Below are positions 23,001 to 33,939 of a stretch of DNA of 64,000 bases, piece after piece. The notes beneath the pieces were generated by a model. The model worked only from the letters and a program-made list of their open reading frames with translations. It was not told the origin of the DNA and searched no databases. How positions within the stretch are numbered: position 1 is the first letter of the stretch; each line of letters opens with the position of its first letter. This DNA comes from Scilla litardierei (taxonomy: Eukaryota; Streptophyta; Magnoliopsida; Asparagales; Asparagaceae). The DNA lies in the NCBI GenBank assembly GCA_030789695.1, contig CM061134.1, positions 61,201,334 to 61,265,333 of the forward strand, written 5' to 3'. Position numbers and translations under genes: made by a program.

Positions 23001-26000
23001 CCCTCGCGCACGACGGGGGTAATTTGGCCCGTCGTGCGCACGGCTGTAAATTGCCCCTCACTTGTGCGTTTGCCCGCACAGGACGCGCACGACGGGGGTA
23101 ATTTTGCCCGTCGTGAGCGCGGATGTGAATTTCTTCACACTAGGCATTTTAACCCACGCGCACGACGGGGGGTAAGTTTGCCCGTCGTACGCGCGGATGG
23201 GAATTGCTTTACATATTGCGTTTTCCCCCTCGCGCACGACGGGGGTAATTTGGCCCGTCGTGCGCACGACTGTAAATTAATATCCACTTGTGCGTTTGCC
23301 GGCACACGACACGCACGACGGGGGTAATTTTTCCCGTCGTGCCCGCGGATGGAAATTGCTCGACACTTGTGCGTTTTAACCCCCGCGGACGACGCGCACG
23401 ACGGGGGTTATTTTGCCCGTCATGCGTGCGGATGGAAATTGCTGCACACTTGTGTGTTTTAACCCCCGCGGACGACGGGGTTAATTTTGTCCGTCGTGCG
23501 CTCGGATGGAAATTGCTTTACTGATTGCGTTTTCCCCCTCGCACACGACGGGGGTAATGTGGCCCGTCGTGCGCACGGCTGTAAATTGCTCCACACTTGT
23601 GCGTTTGCCCGCACACGACGCGCACGACGGGGGTTATTGCTACACACTTGTGCGTTTTAACCCACGCGGACGACGGGGTTAATTTTTTCCGTCGTGCGCT
23701 CGGATGGAAATTGCTTTACAGATTGCGTTTTCCACATCGCGCACGACGGGGGTAATTTGGCCCGTCGTGCGCACGGCTGTATATTGCCCCACACTTATGC
23801 GTTTGCCCGCACACGACGCGCACGACGGGGGTAAGTTTGTCCGTCGTGCGCGCGGATAGAAATTGCTGCACACTTGTGCGTTTTAACCCCCGCGGACGAC
23901 GGGGTTAATTTTGTCCGCCTTGCGCTCGCATGGAAATTGCTCTACACTAGGCAATTTAACCCACGCGCACGACGGGGGTAAGTTTGCCCGTCGTGCGCGC
24001 GGATGGAAATTGCTTTACAGATTACGTTTTCCCCCTCGCGCACGACGGGGGTAATTTGGCACGTCGTGCGCACGGCTGTAAATTGATCCACACTTGTGTG
24101 TTTGCCCGCACACGACGCGCACGACGGGGGTTATTTTGCCCGTCATGCGCGCGGATGGAAATTGCCCGACATTTGTGCGTTTTAAGCCCCGCGGACGACG
24201 CGCACGACGGGGGTAATTTTGCCCGTCGTGCGCTCGGATGGAAATTGCTCCACACTTGGCGTTTTAACCCACGCGCACGACGGGGGTAAGTTTGCCCGTC
24301 GTGCGCGCGGATGGAAATTGCTTTACAGATTGCGTTTTCCCCCGCGCGCACGACGGGGGTAATTTGGCCCGTCGTGCGAACGGCTGTAAATTTCCCCTCA
24401 CTTGTGCGTTTGCCCGCACAGGACGCGCACGACGGGGGTAATTTTGCCCGTCGTGCGCGCGGATGTGAATTTCTTCACACTAAGCGTTTTAACCCACGCG
24501 CACGACGGGGGGTTAGTTTGCCCGTCGTGCGCGCGGATGGTAATTGCTTTACATATTGCGTTTTCCCCCTCGCGCACGACGGGGGTAATTTGGCCCGTCG
24601 TGCGCACGGCTGTAAATTAATATCCACTTGTGCGTTTGTCGGCACACGACACGCACGACGGGGGTAATTTTACCCGTCGTGCCCGCGGATGGAAATTGCT
24701 CGACACTTGTGCGTTTTAACCCCCGCGGACGACGCGCACGACGGGGGTTATTTTGCCCGTCGTGCGCGCGGATGGAAATTGCTGCACACTTGTGCGTTTT
24801 AACCCCCGCGGACGACGGGGTTAATTTTGTCCGTCGTGCGCTCGGATGGAAATTGCTTTACTGATTGCGTTTTCCCCCTCGCGCACGACGGGGGTAATTT
24901 GACCCGTCGTGCGCACGGCTGTAAATTGCTCCACACTTCTGCGTTTGCCCGCACACGACGCGCACGATGGGAGTTATTGCTGCACACTTGTGCGTTTTAA
25001 CCCCCGCGGACGACGGGGTTAATTTTGTCCGTCGTGCGCTCGGATGGAAATTGCTTTACAGATTGTGTTTTCCCCATCGCGCACGACGGGGGTAATTTGG
25101 CCCGTCGTGCGCACGGCTGTATATTGCCCCACACTTGTGCGTTTGCCCGCACACGACGCGCACGACGAGGGTAAGTTTGCCCGTCGTGCGCGCGGATAGA
25201 AATTGCTGCACACTTGTGCGTTTTAACCCCCGCGGACGACGGGGTTAATTTTGTCCGCCTTGCTCTCGCATGGAAATTGCTCTACACTAGGCAATTTAAC
25301 CCACGCGCACGACGGGGGTAAGTTTGCCCGTCGTGCGCGCGGATGGAAATTGCTTTACAGAATGCGTTTTCCCCCCTCGCGCACGACGGGGGTAATTTGG
25401 CCCGTCGTGCGCACAGCTGTAAATTGCTCCACACTTGTGTGTTTGCCCGCACACGACGCGCACGACGGGGGTTATTTTGCCCGTCGTGCGCGCGGATGGA
25501 AATTGCCCGACACTTGTACGTTTTAAGCCCCGCGGACAACGCGCACGACGGGGGTAATTTTGCCCGTCGTGCGCTCGGATGGAAATTGCTCCACACTAGG
25601 CGTTTTAAACCACGCGCACGACGGGGGTAAGTTTGCCCGTCGTGCGCGCGGATGGAAATTACTTTACAGATTGCGTTTTCCCCCTTGCGCACGACGGGGG
25701 TAATTTGGCCCGTCGTGCGCACGGCTGTAAATTGCCCCTCACTTGTGCGTTTGCCCGCACAGGACGCTAACGACGGGGGTAATTTTGCCCGTCGTGCGCG
25801 CGGATGTGAATTTCTTCACACTAGGCGTTTTAACCCACGCGCACGACGGGGGGTAAGTTTGCCCGTCGTGCGCGCGGATGGGAATTGCTTTACATATTGC
25901 GTTTTCCCCCTCGCTCACGACGGGGGTAATTTGGCCAGTCGTGCGCACGGCTGTAAATTAATATCCACTTGTGCGTTTGCCGGCACACGACGCGCACGAC

Positions 26001-27442
26001 GGGGGTAATTTTGCCCGTCGTGCACGCGGATGGAAATTGCTCGACACTTGTGCGTTTTAACCCCCGCGGACGACGCGCACGACGGGGGTTATTTTTCCCG
26101 TCGTGTGCGCGGATGGAAATTGCTGCACACAGTAGGCGTTTTAACCCCCGCGGACGACGGGGTTAATTTTGCCCGTCGTGCGCTCGGATGGAAATTGCTA
26201 CACACTTGTCGTTTTAACCCCCGCGCACGACGGGGTTAATTTTGTCCGTCGTGCGCCCGGATGGAAATTGCTCCACACTAGGCGTTTTAACCCACGCGCA
26301 CGACGGGGGTAAGTTTGCCCGTCGTGCGCGCGGATGGAAATTGCTTTACAGATTGCGTTTTTCCCCTCGCGCACGACGGGTTAATTTGGCCCGTTGTGCG
26401 CACGGCTGTAAATTATTCCACACTTCTGCGTTTGCCCTCACAAGACGCGCACGACGGGGGTAATTTTGCCCGTCGTGCGCGCGGATGGAAATTGCTCGAC
26501 ACTTGTGCGTTTTAACCCCCCGCGGACGACGCGCACGACGGGGGTTATTTTGCCCATCGTGCGCGCGGATGGAATTTGCTGCACACTTGTTCGTTTTAAC
26601 CCCCGCGGACGACGGGGTTAATTATGTCCGTCGTGCGCTCGGATGGAAATTGCTCCACACTAGGCGTTTTAACCCACGCGCACGACGGGGTAAGTTTGCC
26701 CGTCGTGCGCGCGCGGATGGAAATTGCTTTACAGATTGCGTTTTCCCCCTCACGCACGACGGGGGTAATTTGGCATGTCGTGCGCCCGGCTGTAAACTGC
26801 TCCACACTTGTGCGTTTGCCCGCACACGACGTGCACGATGGGGGTAATTTTGCCCGTCGTGCGCGCGGATGGAAATTGCTCGACACCTATGAGTTTTAAC
26901 CCCCGCGGACGACGCGCACGACGGGGGTTATTTTGCCTGTCGTGCGCGCGGATGGAATTTGCTTCACACAGTAGGCGTTTTAACCCCGCGCACGACGGGG
27001 TTAATTTTGCCCGTCGTGCGCTCGGATGGAAATTGCTGCACACTAGGCGTTTTAACTCACGCGCACGACGGGGGTAAGTTTGCCCGTCGTGCGCGCGGAT
27101 GTGAATTTCTTCACACTAGGCGTTTTAACCCCCGCGGACGACGGGGTTAATTTTGCCCGTCGTGCGATCGGATCGGAAATTTCTGCACACTAGGCGTTTT
27201 AACACACGCGCACGACGTGGGTAATGTTGCCCGTCGTGCGCGCGGATGTGAATTTCTTCACACTAGGTGTTTTAACCCCCGCGAACGACGGGGTTTATTT
27301 TGCACGTCGTGCGCACGGATGGAAATTTCTTTACACGTTGTGTGTTCCCCCTCGCGCACGACGGGGGTAATTTTGCCCGTCGTGCGCACGGTTGGTAACT
27401 TCTCAACACTTGTGCGTTTTAATCCCACGCCGCGCACGACGC
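17022..27442. repeat. 10.4-kb satellite array of 73-82-bp dyad monomers
   Basis: About 135 monomers follow one plan: a T-rich start (TTTTAACCC, TTTTCCCCC or TTTGCCCGC), GCGCACGACGGG, a short AT-rich loop such as GGTAATTTTG, CCCGTCGTGCGC, then GGATGGAAATTGC and a tail such as TCCACACTTGTGCG. Counted examples are 73, 74, 79 and 82 bp. Each monomer can form a 12-bp GC-rich stem. CpG density is very high. Many ORFs of 60-250 codons occur on both strands because stops are rare; they are not genes. The edges are diverged: the first unit at 17040 has GTTGTGCGC, and the last at 27420-27442 is partial. Confidence 0.95.
21237..26130. repeat. 1,340-bp higher-order repeat domain
   Basis: A variant monomer with GCCTTGCGCTCGCATGG recurs at 21237, 22577, 23917 and 25257, exactly 1,340 bp apart. 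The start of a neighbouring monomer is at 21301, 22641, 23981 and 25321 with the same period. A second variant (CTGTATATTGCCCC) keeps the same spacing. Each unit holds about 17-18 monomers and the copies look almost identical. Earlier markers at 19301 and 20404 give spacings of 1,103 and 833 bp, so the proximal part has not been homogenised to the same unit. Confidence 0.9.
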
Positions 27443-27529
27443 ATAGGCTGTAGCGCGTTGTTCACGGGGAGTAATATACTCCGTTCTGGGTCGACGCGCA
27501 CAACGGTGCCGTATAGTGTAAACTATTTC

Positions 27530-27676
27530 TTTGAAAAGGATATAAAGGGCGGGATGGTAATTGCACCAATAGTTCTAAAAAGTTGCTTTCATAGGGGCTA
27601 TAAGGGCGGGATGGTAATTGCCCCAAAAGTTCCGGGCGCGTAAGGGCCCGTTGGTAATTGCACCAAAAGTTCCTCA
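27530..27676. repeat. three-copy short tandem repeat
   Basis: GGGCGGGATGGTAATTG, the same again and GGGCCCGTTGGTAATTG, each followed by CACCAA or CCCCAA and AGTTC, recur at about 40-60-bp spacing immediately after the satellite. No coding signal. Confidence 0.7.
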
Positions 27677-27772
27677 TGTTCCGCTTTTAACAATAGCCAT
27701 GGGATCGGATCGGACGGTCAGGAGGGGTCGAGCGCAGGAATCCGATCTGAGCACGACCTCAGGCGCATTTTA

Positions 27773-27889
<117 letters not shown>

Positions 27890-27895
27890 ATAAGT

Positions 27896-28571
27896 AGTAT
27901 TCCCCCAAAATGTCGCTCACCCTCCTTAGAGCTTTCAAGGGTAAACTTCTTACCAGAGATATTATTAGCGGATGGGGTTTAAACACTCCAGTTAATTGCG
28001 TTCTTTACGGAGGCAACAACATAGAAGATAGAGGCCATCTATTCTTTAATTGCAGCTACTCAAGATATATACTAAACAGGGCCTTGCTGAAGTTGAATTT
28101 CAAAAATCAGATTGAACCATCCATTACTGAGGTGGGAGAATACTACCTATTGCATTTTTGGGGAAAGAAGACTTTGAGCATGTTAGCAAAAAGAACTCTC
28201 TCAGCTTTGGCGTGGCATATTTGGCGGGAGCGGAATAGAAGAACCTTTGAAGATAAAAGTAGAGGGAAAACTGTCCTATTCGAGGAGATTGCGGATGATA
28301 TCAGAGTGGCTATGAGAGACCAAGATCCTGCTACTGCAGAGGAGGCTGAAGCTTTTGCAAATTGGGAGTTCAGAGATATGGGCTAAAGCTTACTTGTGTC
28401 TTTATTTTTGCAAGTCCATTCATTCATTGTATAGATTGCAGTAGGGTGTGGAATCAATATTAAAGAGTGACAGCGCTTGTGTCCTCTCCTTTTTATATTG
28501 AAACCTTAGGCCTATATACTATATTGATGTAATATTTTGCACGCAATCCAATAAAGAATCAACTAACTTTC

Positions 28572-28573
<2 letters not shown>
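27896..28573 (+). pseudogene. 5'-truncated LINE: zf-RVT tail and 3' UTR
   Basis: The 158-codon ORF at 27910-28386 matches the C-terminal zinc-binding segment of plant non-LTR reverse transcriptases: LLTRDIISGWGL, then RGHLFFNCSYSRYI, then HIWRERNRRTFE. The usual second cysteine of the metal site is tyrosine here (CVLY). The reverse transcriptase and endonuclease domains are absent, as is typical of 5' truncation during target-primed insertion. The 3' UTR carries an AATAAAG signal near 28551 and ends next to another (AT)n run. Both sides are AT microsatellite, so any TSD is hidden. Confidence 0.75.

Positions 28574-28622
<49 letters not shown>
28574..28622. repeat. (AT)n microsatellite
   Basis: About 48 bp of AT dinucleotides between the LINE 3' end and a foldback element. 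Confidence 0.95.
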
Positions 28623-28625
<3 letters not shown>

Positions 28626-29022
28626 AATATGGAGGTGTGCTGACAGCGCAGGAATTTTTTCCTGTGCTGTCATCAATTCGGGGGGTTAAAGACAATTTTT
28701 TTAAAAAAATTTTGTAGTGTGTTCTACAGCTTGTTAACTAGCTTCCAACCAATTTTCAAGTCGATCCAACACCATTTGAGCCTCTGTTCATCCATTTCAA
28801 AAACGTTTCACTCACTGTTCGAAATTCTGGAGCATTTTTTTTTGAAATGGATGAACGGAGGCTCAAATGGCGTTGGATAGACTTGAAAATTGGTAGGGAG
28901 TGAGTTAACAAGTTGCAGAACACACTGCAAAATAGTTTTTAAAAACATTGTTTTTAACCCCCCCCAAATTGCTGACATCGCAGGAAATAATTCCTGCGCT
29001 ATCTGCACACCTCCATATTCCT
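28623..29022. mobile_element. 400-bp foldback MITE-like element 1
   Basis: Terminal inverted repeats AGGAATATGGAGGTGTGC and GCACACCTCCATATTCCT bound the element, and complementarity continues inward for most of each half (for example CCAATTTTCAAGT with ACTTGAAAATTGG), with a centre near 28820. No transposase is encoded. The superfamily is not clear; the TSD cannot be read against the AT-rich flank. Confidence 0.75.
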
Positions 29023-29024
29023 CA

Positions 29025-29030
29025 TGTGTG

Positions 29031-29119
<89 letters not shown>
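29025..29119. repeat. (TG)n and (TA)n microsatellite
   Basis: TG repeats at 29025-29039 followed by about 78 bp of TA dinucleotides. Confidence 0.95.
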
Positions 29120-29122
<3 letters not shown>

Positions 29123-29523
29123 GAGGGATCAAATAACTAATAACCCCAAAAATAACCCCCTAAAGAACCCCTAGCAAGAAGTTTATGTCCCGTTATTTTT
29201 CCGAAAGATCCGAACCATTCATCTTGATCTCCACCCTCTAAAACCTTGACACACCAATTTTTAGGCTGATCCCATGTGTTTTGCCTATTCATCAACCCTT
29301 GCAAAAGTTCTGTTCATGTGAAACCGTTAAATTTGGGTCGGATGGATGAACGGGCAAAACACATGGGATCGGCCTGAAAATTGGTGGGTCATGGTTTTAG
29401 AGGGTGGAGATCTAGATGAACGGTTCGGATCTTCTGAAAAAATAGGAGGGCATAGACTGTTTGCTAGGGGGGTTTGGGGGGGGTTTTGGGGGGTTATTTT
29501 TGTGGGTTATTTGATCCCTCCTC
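29120..29523. mobile_element. 404-bp foldback MITE-like element 2
   Basis: It begins GAGGAGGGATCAAATAAC and ends GTTATTTGATCCCTCCTC. Inner segments also pair: CCCATGTGTTTTGCC with GGCAAAACACATGGG, and ACCAATTTTTAGGC with the complement of GCCTGAAAATTGGT. No ORF with transposase signature. It is inserted at the edge of the same TA tract as element 1. Confidence 0.78.
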
Positions 29524-29685
29524 TACACACACACAATGTTATTATATATATAATAGTCATAACCCGTGCTCGCGGGCATGGTTCATTTAAGATTTTCCCC
29601 CGCGAAATCTTTGTTCCCCAAAAAATTATTTCCACAACCAAAATTTAAAAGAACAACAAATTAGCGTAAAATATTTAGCGGCATG

Positions 29686-29820
29686 GGTACCTTCATCGTG
29701 GGTGCCTTCGGCGCGAAACAACAAATTTGGCGCGGGTGCCTTCGGCGCAGAAAAACAAATTTGCTTAAAAAATTTAGCAGGCGCCTTCGGCGCGGAACAA
29801 CAAATTAACATAAAATTATT
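29686..29820. repeat. three-copy GCCTTCGGCGCG tandem repeat
   Basis: GGTGCCTTCGGCGCG, GGTGCCTTCGGCGCAG and GGCGCCTTCGGCGCGG are each followed by an A-rich tract with AACAAATT. CCTTCGG is itself a potential tetraloop-like hairpin in a GGCGCC context. Confidence 0.7.
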
Positions 29821-30290
29821 TCAGAATTTTACAGCTAATGAACGTGAGAGTGCGGAGACTTTTTTAACCGAAACTTTGTCTGAAGTGGACAAATTGGGCA
29901 GTGATTTGCAGATTAAATTTGTTTTTAATTGCAATGATTGATGCCACCTACTGTTATAAGGAAAATTTTGATGATATTGTAATCGCTGTGAAAATTCTCA
30001 CCATTAAAATTTTGAAATAGGATGGCCCAAGTTTCAAAGGCAGAGCACAACTTTTTATGTATTAAATTTAAACGAATATCAATAATGGTACACTAAAAAT
30101 TTAGTTCCCCCTCCAAAAGCCCCCCCCCCCCCAATTTTCACATACTTTCATACCAACCATTCACTCATCAAGATTAAATTTGAGCCATCTTTCTATCAAC
30201 CTGTTTGTCCTAGTCAGTTTGTCCTAGTCAGCCCTAGAATTCAAAAAAAAGTTGTGTTTTATATAATAGATATTCTTTTCTTTGGGGGGT
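29821..30290. other. AT-rich sequence, nothing recognised
   Basis: It contains a C-run near 30119-30131 and short tandem words (GTCCTAGTCAG twice near 30207-30228). No gene, RNA or clear element boundary is visible; the 3' end of element X may lie here or be lost. Confidence 0.4.
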
Positions 30291-31967
30291 TTTACAATTG
30301 ATTTATGTAAGGAGCGTTGGGTCAGTGACTCCCAGATCAGACGACCTTAGGGCACCAAGCCAAGAAGGGCCCTTCCTCAAACTGTGTAGAATCCTTATTC
30401 ATATGCACTCCCCCAAGCTAGACCTTTTGTCGCGAGGCCACGAAGGTTTCTATTGTGGGGATCTGGTTACTCAGTGTCGCTAGGGGAACAGTGCATATAT
30501 ATTTTTATTATTCACAATTTTTTTCTTTTTTTCTTTTTTTTGGAAAGCATAGGTATACTAAGCAAGTTCAATCCTCGGTACTAGGTGACATGTTGTTATC
30601 CAAGTTTCGAGTGAAAAATAAACCATTATACTCAACTATCGGCTCTACGGTCCATGCATAAAGTGGGTTCCTAAGTTTCAACCTAGATCGGGTTCATAGA
30701 CTCCTATCTTAGGGGTTATGAGGATGGCCGAAGCTAGATATTACAAGGGATTTAAAGCTAGGGACACGTCCTATTCATATACTCAAATCGACATCGTGGA
30801 AATCGAGCGTAAAAGTTTAGAAAACAAATTTCAACTCGAGCTTCTACTCATATAAAAACTCGTTTTCGAAAATTCTCGAAGCGAATGCAAATATATACAA
30901 GTGGATGCACGATAATGCATGATGCATGATAAAAATGCAGATATTTTTGGAGTTTTTGATTTTTTTTTTCATTTTTTGGTTTTTTTTGAGTGCATGTACG
31001 GAATAAAACGTGACGCAGAATGGAAAAGAAAGAAAAATGAAAAATGACAAGAAAAAGCAAGAGGAAATGAAAAATAAAGCTAAAAACGAGAAAATAAGAA
31101 GGAAAATAGAAGAAAAATAGAAAATTAAGCGTGAAAAATGCTCCTCCCCCAAGCTGAACTGAGCGTTGTCCTCAACACGATAAAAACAATGAAAGTAGAT
31201 CATGAGGATATAAAAATGAGGGGAAGGAGATCCATGTGCATCTCTCCCAATCTAAAATGAAGTTTGCCCAAAAAATGAGAGTGTGTGATATATGGGCCAT
31301 GTGGTGAGAGGGAGTTCAAGGCTCATCCAATCATGCGGAGCCACCGTCAGGTGGTGACTGGGGGGGTGGTGAGCCTCGCTCAGCTGAAGGTTCAGCTGTG
31401 GTGACGGTGGGGATGGAGATGGAGTGGATGGAACTACCTCAGATTTTTGAAAAATGTGTGGAGGAGGTGGAGATGGTGATGAGTCATCGGTAGACGATGA
31501 GATGACGACTGTGATATCCTTGGGTGGTGGGGAATTAAGTGGAGCCATATCAGCGAGAGGAGGTGATGGGATATATGTGCATGGAGTGGGTGATGGTGGT
31601 GCTCTAGAAGAGGGTATGTCTACGACATCCGTGGTGTGTGGTGAAGAAATGTGTGGAACCAGGGGGTCTATTTGAGGTGAGGAAGGAGATGGTATCACAG
31701 TCTTGGGGTGTGGTGAAGGTGGGGCATGTGGAGATAGAGGTGGTGTAGGAATATGGGGTAGGGTGGTAGAAATGTGGGGTGTCGGGGTGGTAGTGTCCAC
31801 TGGCTGAGATGGTGGTGTGGGTAGGAAAGCCACGACAGCGGAAGTGAGTTCATTTATCGATGACTTCATTTCAAAAATGGCATGTGTGATATCTCGTAGA
31901 GAGGTAGTCATGGAGGCTTTGAAATCCCTAAGCTCCCCTTCCACTCGAGTGATATGCTCGCGATGAG
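30291..31967 (-). mobile_element. element X, distal part (antisense Athila-like remnant)
   Basis: On the minus strand this has the same landmarks as the 3' part of A1: the end of ORF2, a non-coding tract beginning near TTGAGGACAACGCTCAG, and PPT-like AGCTTGGGGGAG copies at 31144-31155 and 30408-30419. It is separated from the rest of X (43757-46215) by the insertion of A1. No LTR of X is recognisable. Confidence 0.7.
31252..31967 (-). pseudogene. element X ORF2, C-terminal proline-rich part
   Basis: The frame is open from the A1 insertion point to a stop at 31252. It starts with a possible coiled coil (HITRVEGELRDFKASMTTSL, then EMKSSINELTSAVVAFLP), like the C-terminal segment in A1 and A2 ORF2 (ALEGAMSGLTGDFRALSSTV), followed by a long Pro/Ser/Thr-rich tail. 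The first codons of the apparent ORF lie in the A1 LTR and are not part of it. Function unknown. Confidence 0.55.
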
Positions 31968-33797
31968 TGATCACTCCGTATTTACACCTTTTTTCTGCTT
32001 GTTTGCATGCCATTTAGATCGCTCAAATCGTGTTTTTCACGTTTATTCAACAATATTGCGATGCTTTTCACGATTTGTTGTTTTTGTCGTATTTCAGGTG
32101 ATTTGGAGCGATTTGGAGTGATTCTGAGATGCACCCACTCCTGAGTGTCACCGACGACTCTCTTGAGGGATATTCTGCGATTGGAGAGGAGTGGAAGAAA
32201 GGTGCGACGAGGAGGCAAAAATAAGAAGAATGGGCATTTTCAGCATGCCACTCGGCCGAGTGAAGGAGTCACTCGGCCGAGCATAGACAGCCCGCTCGGC
32301 CGGCCAGACCGGACACGCAACAGAGCTCATATCAGCGTGCACTCAGCCGAGCATCGACAGACCGCTCACCGAGCACCGAGTCATCCCTCGCCCGAGTAGA
32401 GCCAAGACGACGGCAACCAAAACGTCCAACTCTCTGGAATCCGTCAGTCAGCCCCAAAGACCGACTCGACCGAGTGACGAACCACCGTCCGCCAGAGTGA
32501 AGAACGCCCATCGGCCGAGTGAAGAAAAGTCACTCGGCCGAGTGACTCCCGAGGAGACGACCCCCGAGACCCCAACTCTCTGTAATTGTACAGGGTCTCT
32601 CACTCGGCCGAGTGACATTTGTCACTCGGCCGGGTGAGCCGCGCTGCCTGTAGCGTAAGATGCGATTTTTAGGCTGCGCAGGGGCATTTTCGTCAGGATA
32701 TTTTGGGCGATTTTGGGGTGTATTTAACCCCAGTTTTTAACCTAGTTTAGAGAGCTTTTTCAGAACTTTTGGCAGCCCTTTTTAGATTAATTTTTAGGAA
32801 ATAGATTGAGCTTTGAGGGAGGAGAGAAAAGTGTTGATTTGTTGGATGCTATCTTGTTCTTCATTGGTTTGTCTCTCTCCCTATCAAAAACTCCATTTTT
32901 ATTGAAATATTGAATATTGCTATGAATTTTATTGATTTTGATTGTGAATTTCTATTGCATTTTATTATGAATTGTGAGTAGTTTTATCGTCTTAGGGCGT
33001 AGGGATGAACCCTACGAACCCTATTTCTAATTTGTGATGAATTGGTGGAATTCTTGCTAGAATTGATTAGGGTTAGTTTGGGATTGCTATAATACGTTTG
33101 GGATTGCTATAATACGAATAGCTAGAGATTCATACCGATTGGGATTTGCAAGAGATTGGATCCCAACTCGATAGGAAGCCCTAGAAATTCGAATTGGGTT
33201 GCAATTGAATTTCTCTGGAATCGGTTTGTAAGAGATTGGACCGAAACTAGGGTTTTCGATTGCAATTCTATACCAATACCCGTTTGCAAGAGATTGGACG
33301 GGTAGGAACTATCCCAACCTTGGTCGTAGCTCGAGTTTGCACGAGAGTGGGCTCGAGATGCGATTGAACGATGATGTTGTTCTTCACGCTAGCTTGCTTT
33401 GGTTAGGGTTTGCAAGAGATTGGACCCTACACTAGGTTTGCTATAGACCGGCAATAGCGCGAGAGCGTGAGCTTGGTTCTACATTTAGTTGCAACTAGTT
33501 CATCCGAATTTCAAGTCTAGCAATTGTGAAACCTACGAATCACAATGATCAGATACGGCAAGTAGCGGGGATTCCCTACCCCTAAGCGTCTTTATTAATT
33601 TGTTATTTCTCTTACATAATTGAACGACTGTGACCGCATCACTGCGAACATTTCTAGACTTTTCCTATAGCCAGGTTGACTGAAGAAGACACTGTCATTA
33701 GGCCTCCCTGTGTTCGATGCCCGCTCACCGCTACACCGTGCGCTTGCGGTAAGACTACAGTGTCGCCGCCCCGGGACGTGTATCCGGGGCGCGATCA
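31968..33797 (+). repeat. A1 5' LTR
   Basis: It begins TGATCACTCC and ends CGCGATCA. A cluster of the palindrome CACTCGGCCGAGTG and variants spans about 32249-32640 (first perfect copy 32249-32262). A TATA-like TATTTAACC at 32721 is conserved in A2. Compared with the 3' LTR it has a 20-bp tandem duplication near 33087-33106 (TTTGGGATTGCTATAATACG) and lacks about 15 nt near 32198. Confidence 0.92.
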
Positions 33798-33801
33798 AGT
33801 T

Positions 33802-33822
33802 TTTGTCGCCGCTGTCGGGGAG
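33802..33822 (+). promoter_or_regulatory. A1 primer binding site, degraded tRNA-Asp type
   Basis: TTGTCGCCGCTGTCGGGGAGG begins a few bases after the LTR. It is a mutated form of the tRNA-Asp complement seen intact in A2 (TGGCGCCGTTGCCGGGAG), the primer class established for Athila elements. Confidence 0.65.
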
Positions 33823-33939
33823 GCAATAGTGTTTGATTCGTATAACCTAGCTATTTCTTTCTTTTTGTTCTATCATTTTTTATTTTGTTTCACCCTTCCA
33901 TTGTGCTAACTTTTTCCTTGAAACTCTGTTTTCCCTTGC

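Noticed and set aside
17278..27393. Dozens of 60-250-codon ORFs on both strands with repeated ARRARGWKL-like peptides
   Set aside because: They follow the satellite monomers, shift frame at every monomer because 73-82 bp is mostly not a multiple of three, and occur equally on both strands. Low stop content in CpG-rich repeats explains them.
17022..27442. CRISPR-like regular repeat spacing
   Set aside because: No unique spacers, no cas genes, a plant nuclear context and monomers that are themselves tandem; this is a satellite.
31454..31675. Gly-rich 73-codon ORF on plus
   Set aside because: Antisense of the Pro/Ser-rich ORF2 tail of element X.
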